The translations under genes and the position numbers were made by a program. DNA of 59,499 nt, taken from contig CADCIQ010000003.1 in the NCBI GenBank assembly GCA_902801425.1, positions 1 to 59,499 on the forward strand. The letters are read 5' to 3'. This document shows positions 32,831 to 43,700 of this stretch, piece by piece. The notes under the pieces are model-generated. The model was given only the letters and a program-made list of their open reading frames with translations, was not told where the DNA came from and did not search any database. Within the stretch, counting starts at the first letter, position 1, and every line of letters starts with the position of its first letter. This stretch comes from an uncultured Bacteroidales bacterium (GTDB lineage: Bacteria; Bacteroidota; Bacteroidia; Bacteroidales; Bacteroidaceae).

Positions 32831-33604
32831 ATGTTCTCATTCGAAATAAAAGACGCAATTGATATTTTCTTAGTAGCGATTATGCTCTACTACACCTATC
32901 GGTTCATGAGAGAATCGAGATCCATCAATGTGTTCATTGGTATTCTGGTGTTCATTCTTGTCTGGCTGCTGGTCAGCAGGGTGGTGGAGATGCGTCTTCT
33001 CGGAGCTATTCTTGACAAGTTGGTAGGTGTAGGTTCACTTGCCATTCTGATACTTTTCCAAGATGAAATCCGAAAGTTCCTGAACAATCTTGGAGGACAT
33101 AACAGAATACGTACTTTGCTAAAATTTTTCTCTTCGAATGACCAGAAGAAGCAAGACATTGACCGTGAGAAGGTTATGGCTATTGTAATGGCATGTCAGA
33201 GTATGGCGAGAGGCAAGGTAGGAGCATTGATTGTGATAGAAAGACATTCCAATCTAAATGAGATTGTGGAGACTGGTGATACCATTGATGCAAACATCAA
33301 TCAGCGACTGATAGAAAACATATTCTTCAAGAACTCACCTTTGCATGATGGTGCCATGATCATAAGTAATCATAGAATCAAGGCTGCCGGATGTATCCTT
33401 CCTGTTAGTCACGATCTGGATATTCCGAGAGAACTGGGGCTTCGTCATCGTGCAGCTATGGGTATGTCGCAGAGAAGCGATGCCCTCTGTATTGTTGTTT
33501 CAGAGGAAACTGGCAGAATAAGTGCAGCTATCAATGGTCATTTCCGTCTGAGACTTTCAGCCGAGAATCTTGAAAGTCTGCTGAATGAGGAACTGAGCAA
33601 ATAA
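32831..33604 (+). CDS. cdaA: Diadenylate cyclase CdaA
   Basis: The 257 residues start with three hydrophobic helices (about 10-80), then the DAC domain with SPLHDGAMI near residue 171 and LRHRAAMGMS near 203, the DGA and RHR catalytic motifs. It makes cyclic di-AMP from two ATP at the inner membrane; c-di-AMP controls osmolyte and cell-wall homeostasis in other bacteria. Normal length. It follows the Fur-family gene on the same strand with a repeat between them. Confidence 0.92.
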   Translation: MFSFEIKDAIDIFLVAIMLYYTYRFMRESRSINVFIGILVFILVWLLVSRVVEMRLLGAILDKLVGVGSLAILILFQDEIRKFLNNLGGHNRIRTLLKFFSSNDQKKQDIDREKVMAIVMACQSMARGKVGALIVIERHSNLNEIVETGDTIDANINQRLIENIFFKNSPLHDGAMIISNHRIKAAGCILPVSHDLDIPRELGLRHRAAMGMSQRSDALCIVVSEETGRISAAINGHFRLRLSAENLESLLNEELSK

Positions 33605-33615
33605 GGGATATCGTT

Positions 33616-33730
33616 CGATGTTCCTTCGCTCTTCCTCCGTACCAAAGTCGGTGCAAAGTCGGTGGAAAGTCGGTGAGAGAGGGGAGGAACATCGAGTTTG
33701 GTTCGGAGTTACAAGGGAGGAAGAGCGAAG
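33616..33730. repeat. Interleaved inverted repeats with AAAGTCGGTG triplet
   Basis: CGATGTTCCT (33616-33625) pairs with AGGAACATCG (33685-33694), and CTTCGCTCTTCCTCC (33624-33638) pairs with 33716-33730; the two stems interleave. Between them AAAGTCGGTG occurs three times in tandem (about 33645-33675). The 573-base gap between cdaA and the fimbrillin operon holds this block, a purine-rich run to about 33790, and AT-rich sequence with a promoter at 34052; no gene is seen. Confidence 0.65.
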
Positions 33731-34027
33731 AAAAAGCGGTCTTGGAACGGATTAGAAGCGAAAGATAAGCGAACCTGAAACGAATCTGCCTTTTATGAAG
33801 GTAAGATATAAGGAGGAATTTAGTGGAAATATGATAGAATTGATGCTGTGAAAGTATACAAAAATGTCAAATAATGCAAAGTTGTTGTGACTTTGTGTAT
33901 TTTTGAGACATGGGCTTTATGTTATAGTGTTGCCTGTGATTTTGCTATCTATATTAAGCAAAATTAAAGGAAAACTATCGGTTTTGTGTTAACAAATCTT
34001 AATGCAAGACATCTTTTTTATGTTTTT

Positions 34028-34059
34028 TTTGCGTAGTTAATATAATAATATTACATTTG
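34028..34059 (+). promoter_or_regulatory. Promoter of the fimbrillin/giant-protein operon
   Basis: TTTG at 34028-34031 and TACATTTG at 34052-34059 are 20 bases apart. The first gene starts 119 bases downstream. No other good promoter was seen before the giant gene. Confidence 0.6.
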
Positions 34060-34178
34060 TACAGACTTTTGAGTATGGTTCTACTGAATCCATCTTAGAC
34101 TTATTCCAAATGTCTGAAAGGTATTAAGAGTGTTTGTTTTAAGAAGACACCCTGTAACTTTTAAAAACGGTAAATTAG

Positions 34179-34412
34179 ATGACTTTGAAAAATACTGGAA
34201 ATAGAAGAAGAAAATATCTCGCACCCTATGCAGAAATGATAGTGTGCGAGGAAGAAGAGTGTCTCCTCGACACAGTGTCCGGCTTAGGCCAAGATCCTGG
34301 AGGAGGAGGTGACAACCAGGAGTTTGCAAAAGGTTTTGGAGGCATCTGGGAAGAAGGCAATTATGCCGGGGAATCGGATGGAGTTGGTAACATTTTTGAG
34401 GGACAGCCATGA
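34179..34412 (+). CDS. Short Gly-rich polypeptide heading the surface operon
   Basis: A 77-residue polypeptide of a type common in Prevotella: basic start (MTLKNTGNRRRKYLAPYAEMIVCEEEECLLDTVSG), then a GGGG segment and an aromatic-acidic tail (EFAKGFGGIWEEGN). No signal peptide. It ends in an ATGA overlap with the next gene, so translation is coupled. The function is unknown; similar small proteins lead operons of secreted fimbrillin-like proteins. Confidence 0.6.
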   Translation: MTLKNTGNRRRKYLAPYAEMIVCEEEECLLDTVSGLGQDPGGGGDNQEFAKGFGGIWEEGNYAGESDGVGNIFEGQP

Positions 34413-35404
34413 AGAAAACTTTATCATACATATTGTTTTGGATGCTGAGCTTTCTCCATGTCTCAGCTGCGAGTTACACGTTCGACATCAACAAGGGGAT
34501 TTCATTCTCCTGGCAGTATGATGATGTGTTGGGGGTATATACCACAAAGGGTACCCGAATAAAGCACTGGGCATTGGGTGATGGCAAAGTGACATCATTC
34601 AGTTCATACGGATGGTCGCTTGTGGAAAACTGCAAATATTATCTCTACTATCCATACAACAACTCGTATTTCGCGAATGATATTCCGATAACAAATCTAC
34701 CTGTCACTTTTGATGGGCAGGTGCAGAGCGAGAACAATAGTCTGACGCATATAGCAGGCTACGACTATATGATTGGAGAGGGTAATACCGATGAAAATTC
34801 CGCAGACTTCACGTTAAACCATCTATGCTCAGTAATAAGGATAGAATATGTATCACCCAAATCAGCCGTCTATACAAGTGTAGCCTTGAAGGCTACGGAA
34901 GATTTGTTCTGTAAGAATGCAGAGATGAACCTTGAAGGGCAGCGCCTGAACCAGACTGAGAAAGACAGCTATGCAACCCTGACGCTTGACAGAATTGCAG
35001 TAGATGCGGGTGAGACGCTTGTAGCCTATATGGTTGTAGCCCCAGTTGAACTTTCAGGATGGGATGTTAAGCTAGCAATCACTTCGGAAGATGGAGATGA
35101 GGTTGATTTTGATATAAGGACAGACGAACTTAAAGCTGGAAGACTATATATACTTAGTACCACGGAATGCGAAGAAAAAGCGTTTTATAGCAAACATTAT
35201 GCAAGTAGCCTGTCAGAGCCGTGTGTAGGTGTTGCGGACATACCGATAGACACAGATTCGCAAATCATTGTAACAGGTATTCATCAGACAGAATATGATA
35301 AGTCACAAAACGATGGAACGATATATACATTGTCAGGCATAAGGGCAAGACAATCCTCACAAAAGGGAATTATAATAAAGAACAGGAAAAAAGTAATTCA
35401 GTAA
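34409..35404 (+). CDS. Fimbrillin-like secreted protein with Por-like tail
   Basis: A 331-residue protein with a cleavable signal peptide (MKKTLSYILFWMLSFLHVSA, about residues 1-20), beta-rich fimbrillin-like body (SFSWQYDDVLGVYTTKGT and AGYDYMIGEGN) and a C-terminal TIYTLSGIRARQSSQKGIIIKNRKKVIQ, which resembles the short Por/T9SS-like tails in Prevotella. It is probably exported and surface-attached. It overlaps both neighbours by a few bases (ATGA upstream; TAATG downstream). Confidence 0.65.
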   Translation: MKKTLSYILFWMLSFLHVSAASYTFDINKGISFSWQYDDVLGVYTTKGTRIKHWALGDGKVTSFSSYGWSLVENCKYYLYYPYNNSYFANDIPITNLPVTFDGQVQSENNSLTHIAGYDYMIGEGNTDENSADFTLNHLCSVIRIEYVSPKSAVYTSVALKATEDLFCKNAEMNLEGQRLNQTEKDSYATLTLDRIAVDAGETLVAYMVVAPVELSGWDVKLAITSEDGDEVDFDIRTDELKAGRLYILSTTECEEKAFYSKHYASSLSEPCVGVADIPIDTDSQIIVTGIHQTEYDKSQNDGTIYTLSGIRARQSSQKGIIIKNRKKVIQ

Positions 35405-36504
35405 TGAAAACAAAGAAAATATACATATTGCTAGCAATTGCAACTATGATGGCATCCTGTTCGCAGGATGTAGTCGAAAAGTCTGTCTTTAAAGTTGACG
35501 AGGTGTCTGCCACGCTTCCTGAGTTGGAGGATGGCAATGTGGTGACTCGCTCTTCACTCATCTACGACTCCAACGATAAGAAAATGCACTTCACATGGGA
35601 GTCTGGCGATACGATAGGCGTGTTTGCCGTCAATGATGTCTCTGGCAGACGTCAGCAGGTGCCTTTCATCCTAACGAATGGAGCTGGTACAATCGCTGGT
35701 GGTTTTGAAACTTCCGATGAGAGTATGCGCACTATCGAAAAGGACAAGAAATACATAGCTTTCAGACCATACTCAACAAAAGAAGATGACTATGCCAAGC
35801 TCGACTTAACATACAAAAATCAAGTTGCGAAGGCTTTCCCTAAGATGAAATATTTCTTTTTAGGAAATACGAATGAGAACATAGAGAAATATCAGCAGTC
35901 GGAAAAGGCAGCTTCGGCTCATCTTACAAAAACCGACTATATGGTATCTGATCCGACTATAGCCTTGCAAGCCGGACATTGTGCTTTCGAGTTCGCGCGA
36001 ATTGGTGCTGTAGTGAGATTCTATATGAAGAGCCCAAAAAATATTATATATGACGGGCTGCAGTTGGTAGCCAAAGGTAAGCAGTTTGTTATGACCGGAA
36101 TGTTCAACGCAGAGAATAAGAAGATAATTCCTTTAATAACAAACAATACAATGAATCTTACATTCTCTCCCACCCTGGACTTGAGAGATGAAGACTCTGA
36201 CTATTACTATAAAGGTGCTGGCTATATCGTTACATATATGATGGTTGCTCCAATTGACCTTAGTGATGCGAAAGATATATCTATCTATCTCAAGGGGCAT
36301 GATGTGGCTGGTAATTCACACTATTACAAGTCAAAAGGAAAATTGGAAAAGCCAAACCTGACAGCGAATATGTTCTATCAATGGACATCTGCAGACAACT
36401 CGGATAATGCAGCTATCGTCTTTGATAAAATCACCGTACAGGACTGGGAAAAAGATGTAATATACAGTAATGGTGAGGAAGGAACAGGAACGAGTACATG
36501 GTAA
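35404..36504 (+). CDS. Fimbrillin-family lipoprotein
   Basis: A 366-residue protein with lipoprotein signal MKTKKIYILLAIATMMASC (lipobox MASC). The mature part has the fimbrillin pattern: VTRSSLIYDSNDKKMHFTWESGDTIGVFAV near residues 47-78 and repeated beta strands. Fimbrillin-family lipoproteins are Bacteroidetes pilus subunits or related surface proteins. The ATG shares its A with the preceding stop codon. Confidence 0.75.
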   Translation: MKTKKIYILLAIATMMASCSQDVVEKSVFKVDEVSATLPELEDGNVVTRSSLIYDSNDKKMHFTWESGDTIGVFAVNDVSGRRQQVPFILTNGAGTIAGGFETSDESMRTIEKDKKYIAFRPYSTKEDDYAKLDLTYKNQVAKAFPKMKYFFLGNTNENIEKYQQSEKAASAHLTKTDYMVSDPTIALQAGHCAFEFARIGAVVRFYMKSPKNIIYDGLQLVAKGKQFVMTGMFNAENKKIIPLITNNTMNLTFSPTLDLRDEDSDYYYKGAGYIVTYMMVAPIDLSDAKDISIYLKGHDVAGNSHYYKSKGKLEKPNLTANMFYQWTSADNSDNAAIVFDKITVQDWEKDVIYSNGEEGTGTSTW

Positions 36505-36510
36505 ATAAGT

Positions 36511-36548
36511 GACCTCTCCCCCCGCCCTCCCCCGTAGGGAGGGAGCTG
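36511..36548. repeat. GC-rich dispersed repeat, intergenic copy 1
   Basis: A polypyrimidine-to-polypurine unit with core CCCGCCCTCCCCCGTAGGGA. It is an imperfect palindrome and almost identical, in inverse orientation, to 57378-57414 inside the GH35 gene. A third, more divergent copy is at 37651-37686. Confidence 0.85.
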
Positions 36549-36566
36549 GAAGGCGAAAAATATATT

Positions 36567-37640
36567 ATGAATATGTTAAATTACAAATCATACATAACAA
36601 ATGGTGCAATGTGCATCGTACTTTGTACTTTGTTTGTTGCTTGTTCGGGAGATGATCTTGAACAATATGCTCAGCGTGCTGATAATGCCAATGAGATAGG
36701 CTTCATGCCAAAGACAGAGAATGTTACTCGTAGCACTTATAGTCAGAATAATCCACATCCTGCAACAATGGGTGTGTTTGGTTACCATGACCTAAGTAGT
36801 ATTACAATTGATAAGCCTGCCAATAGGATTTTCTCTAACCAGGAAGTATCATACTCATACGTTGAGGGTAAGGGTATTTGGTCTTACACCCCTACTAAGT
36901 ACTGGCCAGAATACAGTTCGTATGATAGTTTTGATTTCTTAGGCTATATGCCATATAATGGATCTGCAAGTTTTAGTTATCAGTCAACTATATACACCTT
37001 GAGCTTTGCAGCGAATTTGAATGAGACAAACATGATAGAAGGAACGAATTTGCCTTTGATCTGTAATGTGCCTCACCATAAGAATGCTCCAGGTGAAATC
37101 GTGGACTTTAAAATGGATCAGACGATGACTGGATTCCAGTTGAATTTCAAACTGGGTGCAAAGATGAGTCAGGTACGTGAATTTGAAATAACAAAGGTTG
37201 TTGTATCCGGTGATATTCCATATAAGGGCAAAATATCACGTTCTTATGTAATTAAGGATAAAAAGTGGGAATCAGCACCAATCGTATGGAGTGATGTTGA
37301 TACTATGTCCATGTCATTGAACATTGCGAACAAAGGCGAAAGCCTGATTTTGAATAATAATGGCTTCCAGGAATGGGGACAACCTTTCTTCGCGATTCCC
37401 GATGAAAGTTTTAAGCCTACGATTAGTGTGACATATAATGTCAAGGTCGCAAATAATGGAACAGTCACGCGTAAGGAGGTGACTAACAATATCATCTTCA
37501 ACGAGAATAATTTCGCAAATCTGAGAAAATGGGAACTTAAACCGGGAAAACTTAACACTCTCAAGATTGCAATTGTTCCAGACCATCTGTATATACTTGC
37601 TGATGCGGATCAATACATCGGTTATTTAGTAATGGAATAG
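36567..37640 (+). CDS. Fimbrillin-family lipoprotein
   Basis: A 357-residue protein. The N-terminal lipoprotein signal ends with lipobox VACS (CTLFVACSGDD), about residues 20-29. The mature part reads EIGFMPKTENVTRSTYSQNNPHPATMGVFGYHD, a typical fimbrillin-like start, then a beta-rich body. Start ATG 36567 or 36573 (MLNYK). It lies between two GC-rich dispersed repeats in the same operon as the giant protein and may anchor or assist it. Confidence 0.75.
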   Translation: MNMLNYKSYITNGAMCIVLCTLFVACSGDDLEQYAQRADNANEIGFMPKTENVTRSTYSQNNPHPATMGVFGYHDLSSITIDKPANRIFSNQEVSYSYVEGKGIWSYTPTKYWPEYSSYDSFDFLGYMPYNGSASFSYQSTIYTLSFAANLNETNMIEGTNLPLICNVPHHKNAPGEIVDFKMDQTMTGFQLNFKLGAKMSQVREFEITKVVVSGDIPYKGKISRSYVIKDKKWESAPIVWSDVDTMSMSLNIANKGESLILNNNGFQEWGQPFFAIPDESFKPTISVTYNVKVANNGTVTRKEVTNNIIFNENNFANLRKWELKPGKLNTLKIAIVPDHLYILADADQYIGYLVME

Positions 37641-37650
37641 GAAAAAGTGA

Positions 37651-37686
37651 AGCCTCTCCCCCGCCCTCTCCAATAGAGAGGGAGCC
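37651..37686. repeat. GC-rich dispersed repeat, intergenic copy 2
   Basis: GCCTCTCCCCCGCCCTCTCC then AATAGAGAGGGAG: the same family as 36511-36548, with CCCTCTC/GAGAGGG forming a hairpin. It lies between the last fimbrillin gene and the giant gene. Confidence 0.75.
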
Positions 37687-37733
37687 AAAAGGGGTGAAGG
37701 TAATTATATATTTGAACTCAAAATAAAGAAGAT

Positions 37734-40700
37734 ATGAAGCGTTTGATAACTTTCAATTTTCATTTTTCAATTTTCAGTATTCTGATGTTCCTTTTTGTGT
37801 TTACTACACAAGCTACATGGGCACAAAGTGGTGAATGGAAGGATTATGCTGCAAATGGATATGCTTCGGGCGATGGTTCGAAAGATAATCCGTATGTCAT
37901 AAAGACTGCGGCTCAGCTTGCATTTATGGCAAAAGAGGTTGCAAGTACGGATAAAATTTCCAAAGAGAAATATTATGTCTTGGATGCAGACATTGATCTT
38001 GGCGCACATTATTGGAATCCTATAGGTGTTGATAGCCCGGGTAATCGTCGTTTCTATGGCAAATTCGATGGTAAGGGACATACCGTTAAGAATCTGAAAG
38101 TACAATGGGTTTATAACGGTTGGACTACAGCTGGACTATTTGGAAGAGTTCAAGGTGAGAGCAAAGATTGGGCACGTATCAGTAATCTTTTAATTGATGG
38201 TGCGAACATTGCAAAAAAAGCAGATAATAAAAATATTACAGGTAATAATGGCTGTAGTATCGGCATATTAGCTGGAGAAGTACGACAGTATTCCGAAATA
38301 AGCAATATCATCGTTAAAAATTCAGTAAATTCTGACGGTGGTTCGCCATTCGAAGTTGGAAATAGTGCCGCTGTTCGTATTGGTGGTGTTATAGGTAATA
38401 CAGAAAAGGACAAGGATGATAATCCTGGAGTTTATAGGATATTCAATTTGGCAGCAGAGAATGTCAAGATAGAGTATCCTAATATGAAATATAATAGCAG
38501 TAGTACAGATTCTTATGTCGGTGGCATTATTGGTCGTTTCCGTCAAAAGAAAGCTGATGATTCGAAAAACATCTTTGCAGAGAATCTCTTTTCCGATGTC
38601 ACGATAAACTATGTTAGCAATGCAAAAATCACGTGTGGAAGCGTTTTGGCTAATAAGGACGGAGTGGCAGAGGCGAACCATTGGTATTATACAAAGCCTG
38701 TGCCCGGAGTTACGAATTATGGAGAGAATAAAGGAATAAGTTTTGCTTCTTCATTCAATAATCTGGCAAATTCATTTGTATCAAAAATGAACGAGCCAGA
38801 TATGCCATATTGGATATATACTCAAGCATCAGGCTTTAAATTCTTAAAGGGAACGCTATCAAATGTTCATGAGAGCACTCATCTTCTAAATGCGCATGAA
38901 TTTACTTTTACTACCACGGGTAGCTATACTTATGAGTGGTATGTGGAGGGAGTAAAACAGTCTAGTACTACCAACAAGGCTACTTTGCCAACAAAGTCTG
39001 TTGAGCAGACGGGAAAAGTTGTGCTCAAAAGTGGAACAGAAAAAATCATGGAGGCAAATTTTGTGATTCCTGCCGAAATTTATGGTGTGGAAGATCATCT
39101 TTATGCCAATAGTTATGCAGGTGGTAATGGCACACCGGAGTCTCCATATATTATCAGTAATGATATTCAGCTTGCAAAACTTGCCCTTGACGTAAGCAAT
39201 GGACAAAACACAAACAAGTACTATAGAATAACCGCTGATATTGATCTTTCAAAGGCTATCTGGACACCAATAGGTTCTTATGTTTATGATACGAATAAAA
39301 CATTTAAGGGATCGCTTGATGGAGTTGGTCATACTGTTAGAAATATGCAGTTTGATTGGTATAGCACTAAGAATGCGGAAAGTTTCTTTGGACTATTCTC
39401 TACGATTGATGGTGGTACTGTCAGGAATCTTATCATAGATAATGCTCATGGTACATATAGTAATAATTCAGATATAGTAAACTCAAGGCTGGTAGGTATA
39501 TTGGCTGGTGGTGTGCGTGAGAATTCAAGTATCCAGAACATCATTATCCGCAAGTCTGAGATTACTGGCGCTTCAACCACTTTCAACCAGAATGGAAAAT
39601 GGCTGGTAATAGGAGGTGCTATCGGTAAGATTATAAATAATAACAATAATTATAAGTTTGAAAACATTGCTGCAAATGTAAAGATCGACTTAAGAAGTCT
39701 GAATGTTACTAATCAGGATAGGGTTAATGTCGGCGGAGTTATCGCAGAATGTCAGAACAACGTAAAGACATGTGTGAATAACCTCTATGCACAGAATACC
39801 ATAGATGTTCCTTCCGTATGTCAAGTTGTTGGCTCTGTAATTGGTAAACAATATGCAAATCTGGTTCAGTCATCTTTGTATTATACAAACAACAGTGTAC
39901 TAAATCAGGGAACTCAGAAGGCTCTTAATGAGTTTGCTGTGCCATTCTGCAATGCAAATAATAACTATATCAAGTCGAAGAAACTTCAAGATTTCTCTTC
40001 TTGGTATTTCAATAAAACTGACAATCAGTTCTACTTTGACAAGTTAAACACAGAGTTGTCAATTGACAAAAAAAGTATGGTTGTTGTTACTGCTTCCACA
40101 TGGGGAATGAATGGCAGCGAGAACTATAACTGGTTTATCTCTGAGGATAGTATTACCTGGAAGAAGTCAGACCTGAGTACCACTAAGATATTAACTCTCC
40201 CTTATGAGGGTAATGTGAAATATGTTTATGCAGAAGTCGCAGATGGAAGTTCACGTTCGAAGGGTATGAAGATTTCAACTTTCATCAAGGCTGACGCATT
40301 TTTAACAAAGACAAATGGTACTTATGGAGTCAATCTAACCAACTCTCTTTGGAATGACGACAATCAGTATCTTGAAGTGAGCTATCAGTGGAAAGAAAAC
40401 GACTCTGTTATACCAGGAGCAACAAGTGATACATATACCCCTTCAGGCGCAAACAAGAAGGTGTCTTGTCATATCATATTAAGTAGTGGTGAATATACTA
40501 TTCTTGACAAGACATTGTTTTCTGCTACTGTCGTATTCCTTAAGCCTGATGGTGGAGACGACAACAATTCAGGTTTGGATGATCAGCATCCTGTAAAGAC
40601 ATGGCAGAAAGCTTATAGTCTGCTTAATGTTAAGGCTTCATGGGACGAGAACAAGATTGTCCTTATTGGAAAGAGTAACAGAGAGGCTACATGTGACCAA

Positions 40701-43700
40701 AATAATGGAAATAAGGGCTTTTCTATTACAAACACACTTAAAGGAAATGATGTTACAGAGACTTATGCAGAATGGAAGAAAAAGGTTGATGCTTCTGGTC
40801 TTGCCAAGGCCGTAACCATTACAGGAAAATATAATGGTATTGATTATAATGCCATTATTGAGGCTTATGAGGATGGAAATAATGGTAAGGGCTATATTGG
40901 TCTTTTCGGTGATACTCGTTTTGAGAATATAACCTTCAATCATGACTCAAGAGCTCAGCATTCTAGTTACATTTTCTGTCAGTATCATAACCTTGAGATG
41001 GGTGAAGGTATTCAGATGACAGGATTCAAGAATAATGCCCCTGGATATGGAACTATTGACGGAGCAAGGACTTCTTCTTTCCAAATATATGGTGGTCTGA
41101 ATAACGACAAACGTTTCCGCACCGATAGTGGAGTCTTGGATATGGCGGCAATGGAGGCAGCAATGCCTCATGGTAAGGAAGGCTTCAGTATTACACTGAA
41201 GTCTGGACATTACTCTTGTATCACATTAGCAGGACGACAGTCAACCAGTAAACAGCTGAATGGTCTGATGGGAACTCCAAATATGCCTATCAAGTGTACT
41301 ATAACTATTGACATTGACAGGGCATATAATGATGAACATAATGAATTTAAGGCAGACTATGACTGTGGTATCGTTGCTGCTTCGCATGAGGGACCGCTAT
41401 ATGCAGATATGGATATTATCATAAAGAGCGGATATGTGGCACGTGTAGTAAACGGACACATGGGAAATGAAAAAAACTTTACTTTCAAATATAACGGTAC
41501 GAATTACAGATTCCCAGACAACACCTATTCTGGTAGGGCCAATATCCTTATCGATCCAAGAGATGGTGCTGGTAATATCGACAATAGCAAGGTTATTATC
41601 ACAGAACTTTACGGAGGCAGTACAGGTCGTGGATATTTAAGTAATACGACCATCAAGAATCCATTCTACGGATATAGTACTGTGACAATCAATGGCGGAA
41701 CATTCACTATTCTTCCTGAAAACAATGAAAAGAAGAATATGATTTTCAACGGAATCTTTGGATCTGGAGCGGGTGGTTATAACGGCATTGGAGATGATGA
41801 GCATCACACCATGGATGAGCACATTGCCTATTGGAGCCCAGATAACAAAGTTGTGCTCTATGGTCCTTATGAAAAAGCAAGGGGAAAATTTGTTTCTGTG
41901 AAATGCTATAACGCAAATGATGGTTCTACTGAAATGGTTGATCCTACGAAGACCAAAACGACGATTCTCATTAAGGACGGTATTTTCGGTTCTCAGAGTC
42001 AGCCTATTGATGGCGTATATGCTGGTGGTAGTGGATTCATGAGTCCAAGTCTATTCTACGAAAACAAAGTTGTACCAAGCATATATGGAGGAAATATTTA
42101 TGGAGAAAAAGGCGAGACTGTATCTTCTTTGACTATTGATGGTGGTACATTCTATTGTGACCACGGAATCTTTGCCGGGGGTAGAGGTACTTCAAAATAC
42201 TATTCAGAAGGAGCCTATTCAGGAACACCAGCCAATTATACAGAGCTTGGCAAGACATACGGTGATGTTAAGTTGGAAATCAACGGTGGAACATTCAACT
42301 GTGATATCTTTGGTGGAGGTTATGGTGCCGCTGATGCAAAATTGTATGATACAAGTGACTATACGACTCTTGAAAACATGGCTCGCGTGTATGGTAAGAC
42401 AACCGTTACTATTGATAAATATACTGTAATCAACGGTTCTGTATATGGTGGAGGTGATATGGCAGCAGTAGAAAACGGAACTGACGATGCTACTGATCTT
42501 ACCATCGGTGGTAATGTTGTAATCCATGGAGATGTATTTGCTTCCGGTAATGGCCGTAGGCATAAGAAGAATCCGAGTGACGAAGAGTCACTTTCCCCAG
42601 CCTATACATATACTCGTAAGGAGAATAATGAAGTAGGTTTCATCAGGGGTAATGCAAGACTCACCATTTCAGGCAATCCAAGAATCTATGGCGACATCTA
42701 TGGTGGTGGTGCATACGGTTCAAATGTGGGTAACACTACAGTCACAGTTGATGGTGGCTATTTCTATAGGAATATCTATGGCGGTGGTCAAGGTGATCTT
42801 GCCACTATGACAAAGGCTACTATTGATGGTAATGCAACCGTAACATTGAGTGGCGCAAAGGCTGCACTCGATTCAAAAGAGACGACATCATTTATCGGTG
42901 GTTTGCATACCGTCTATGGCGGTGGCTATATGGTTGCGAGCGTAACTGGTACTGCTTCTGTGAATGTTACCAGAGGTTGGGCTGGTTCTGACATTATGGA
43001 GACACCAATGTGGGCGAATGCATATAATCCTGATGAAAATGGAGAAATAAACCCAGATCGTAACTTCTGTGTATATGGTGGTGGATATGGTCTGGATACC
43101 TCTGTCGGTAATACAGACATCAATATCAATATTGACATTGATGAGGACAATGTAATCCTTGCATCTGTTGGTGGCTCGTTCGCCGGTGAAGTCAAAAATA
43201 ACACCTCTACAACGATCAAAGGTATGCCTATCCTTAGAAGCGTATATGGCGGTGGATATGGAACCGTGAACGACAAACAAGATGCCGCTATCGTTTATGG
43301 CAACACTTCTCTTAGCATTGAGGGAGGCAAGATGTATTGCAATGTATATGGTGGTGGTAAAGGTATTGGTGCTAAGAATGCCACATACGGTAACATTGCC
43401 CGTGTATATGGAAGCACAAGCGTTACCGTGACAGGAACTGCCGCTATATATGGAAATGTATATGGTGGTGGTGATGTTGCCAATGTCGGTGACGATAAAG
43501 TTTCTGTTAATTATAGCATAGAGCCTACCCAAGACAAGTCTAGTACATACGTGAATATAACGGGAGGTAATATCTTTGGTCAAGTGTTTGGCGGAGGCTA
43601 TGGTAGAATGAAAGCCGAAGTCAAAGACTATACCCAGACAGGTCGTGTTATTGGTAATACCCTCGTTCATGTAGCCAAGAGCGAGGGTGATGATGGCAAT

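Noticed and set aside
42888-43670. Long minus-strand frames inside the giant gene (for example 260 and 337 residues)
   Set aside because: They are shadows of the repetitive coding sequence on the other strand, with unnatural repeated composition and no promoters.
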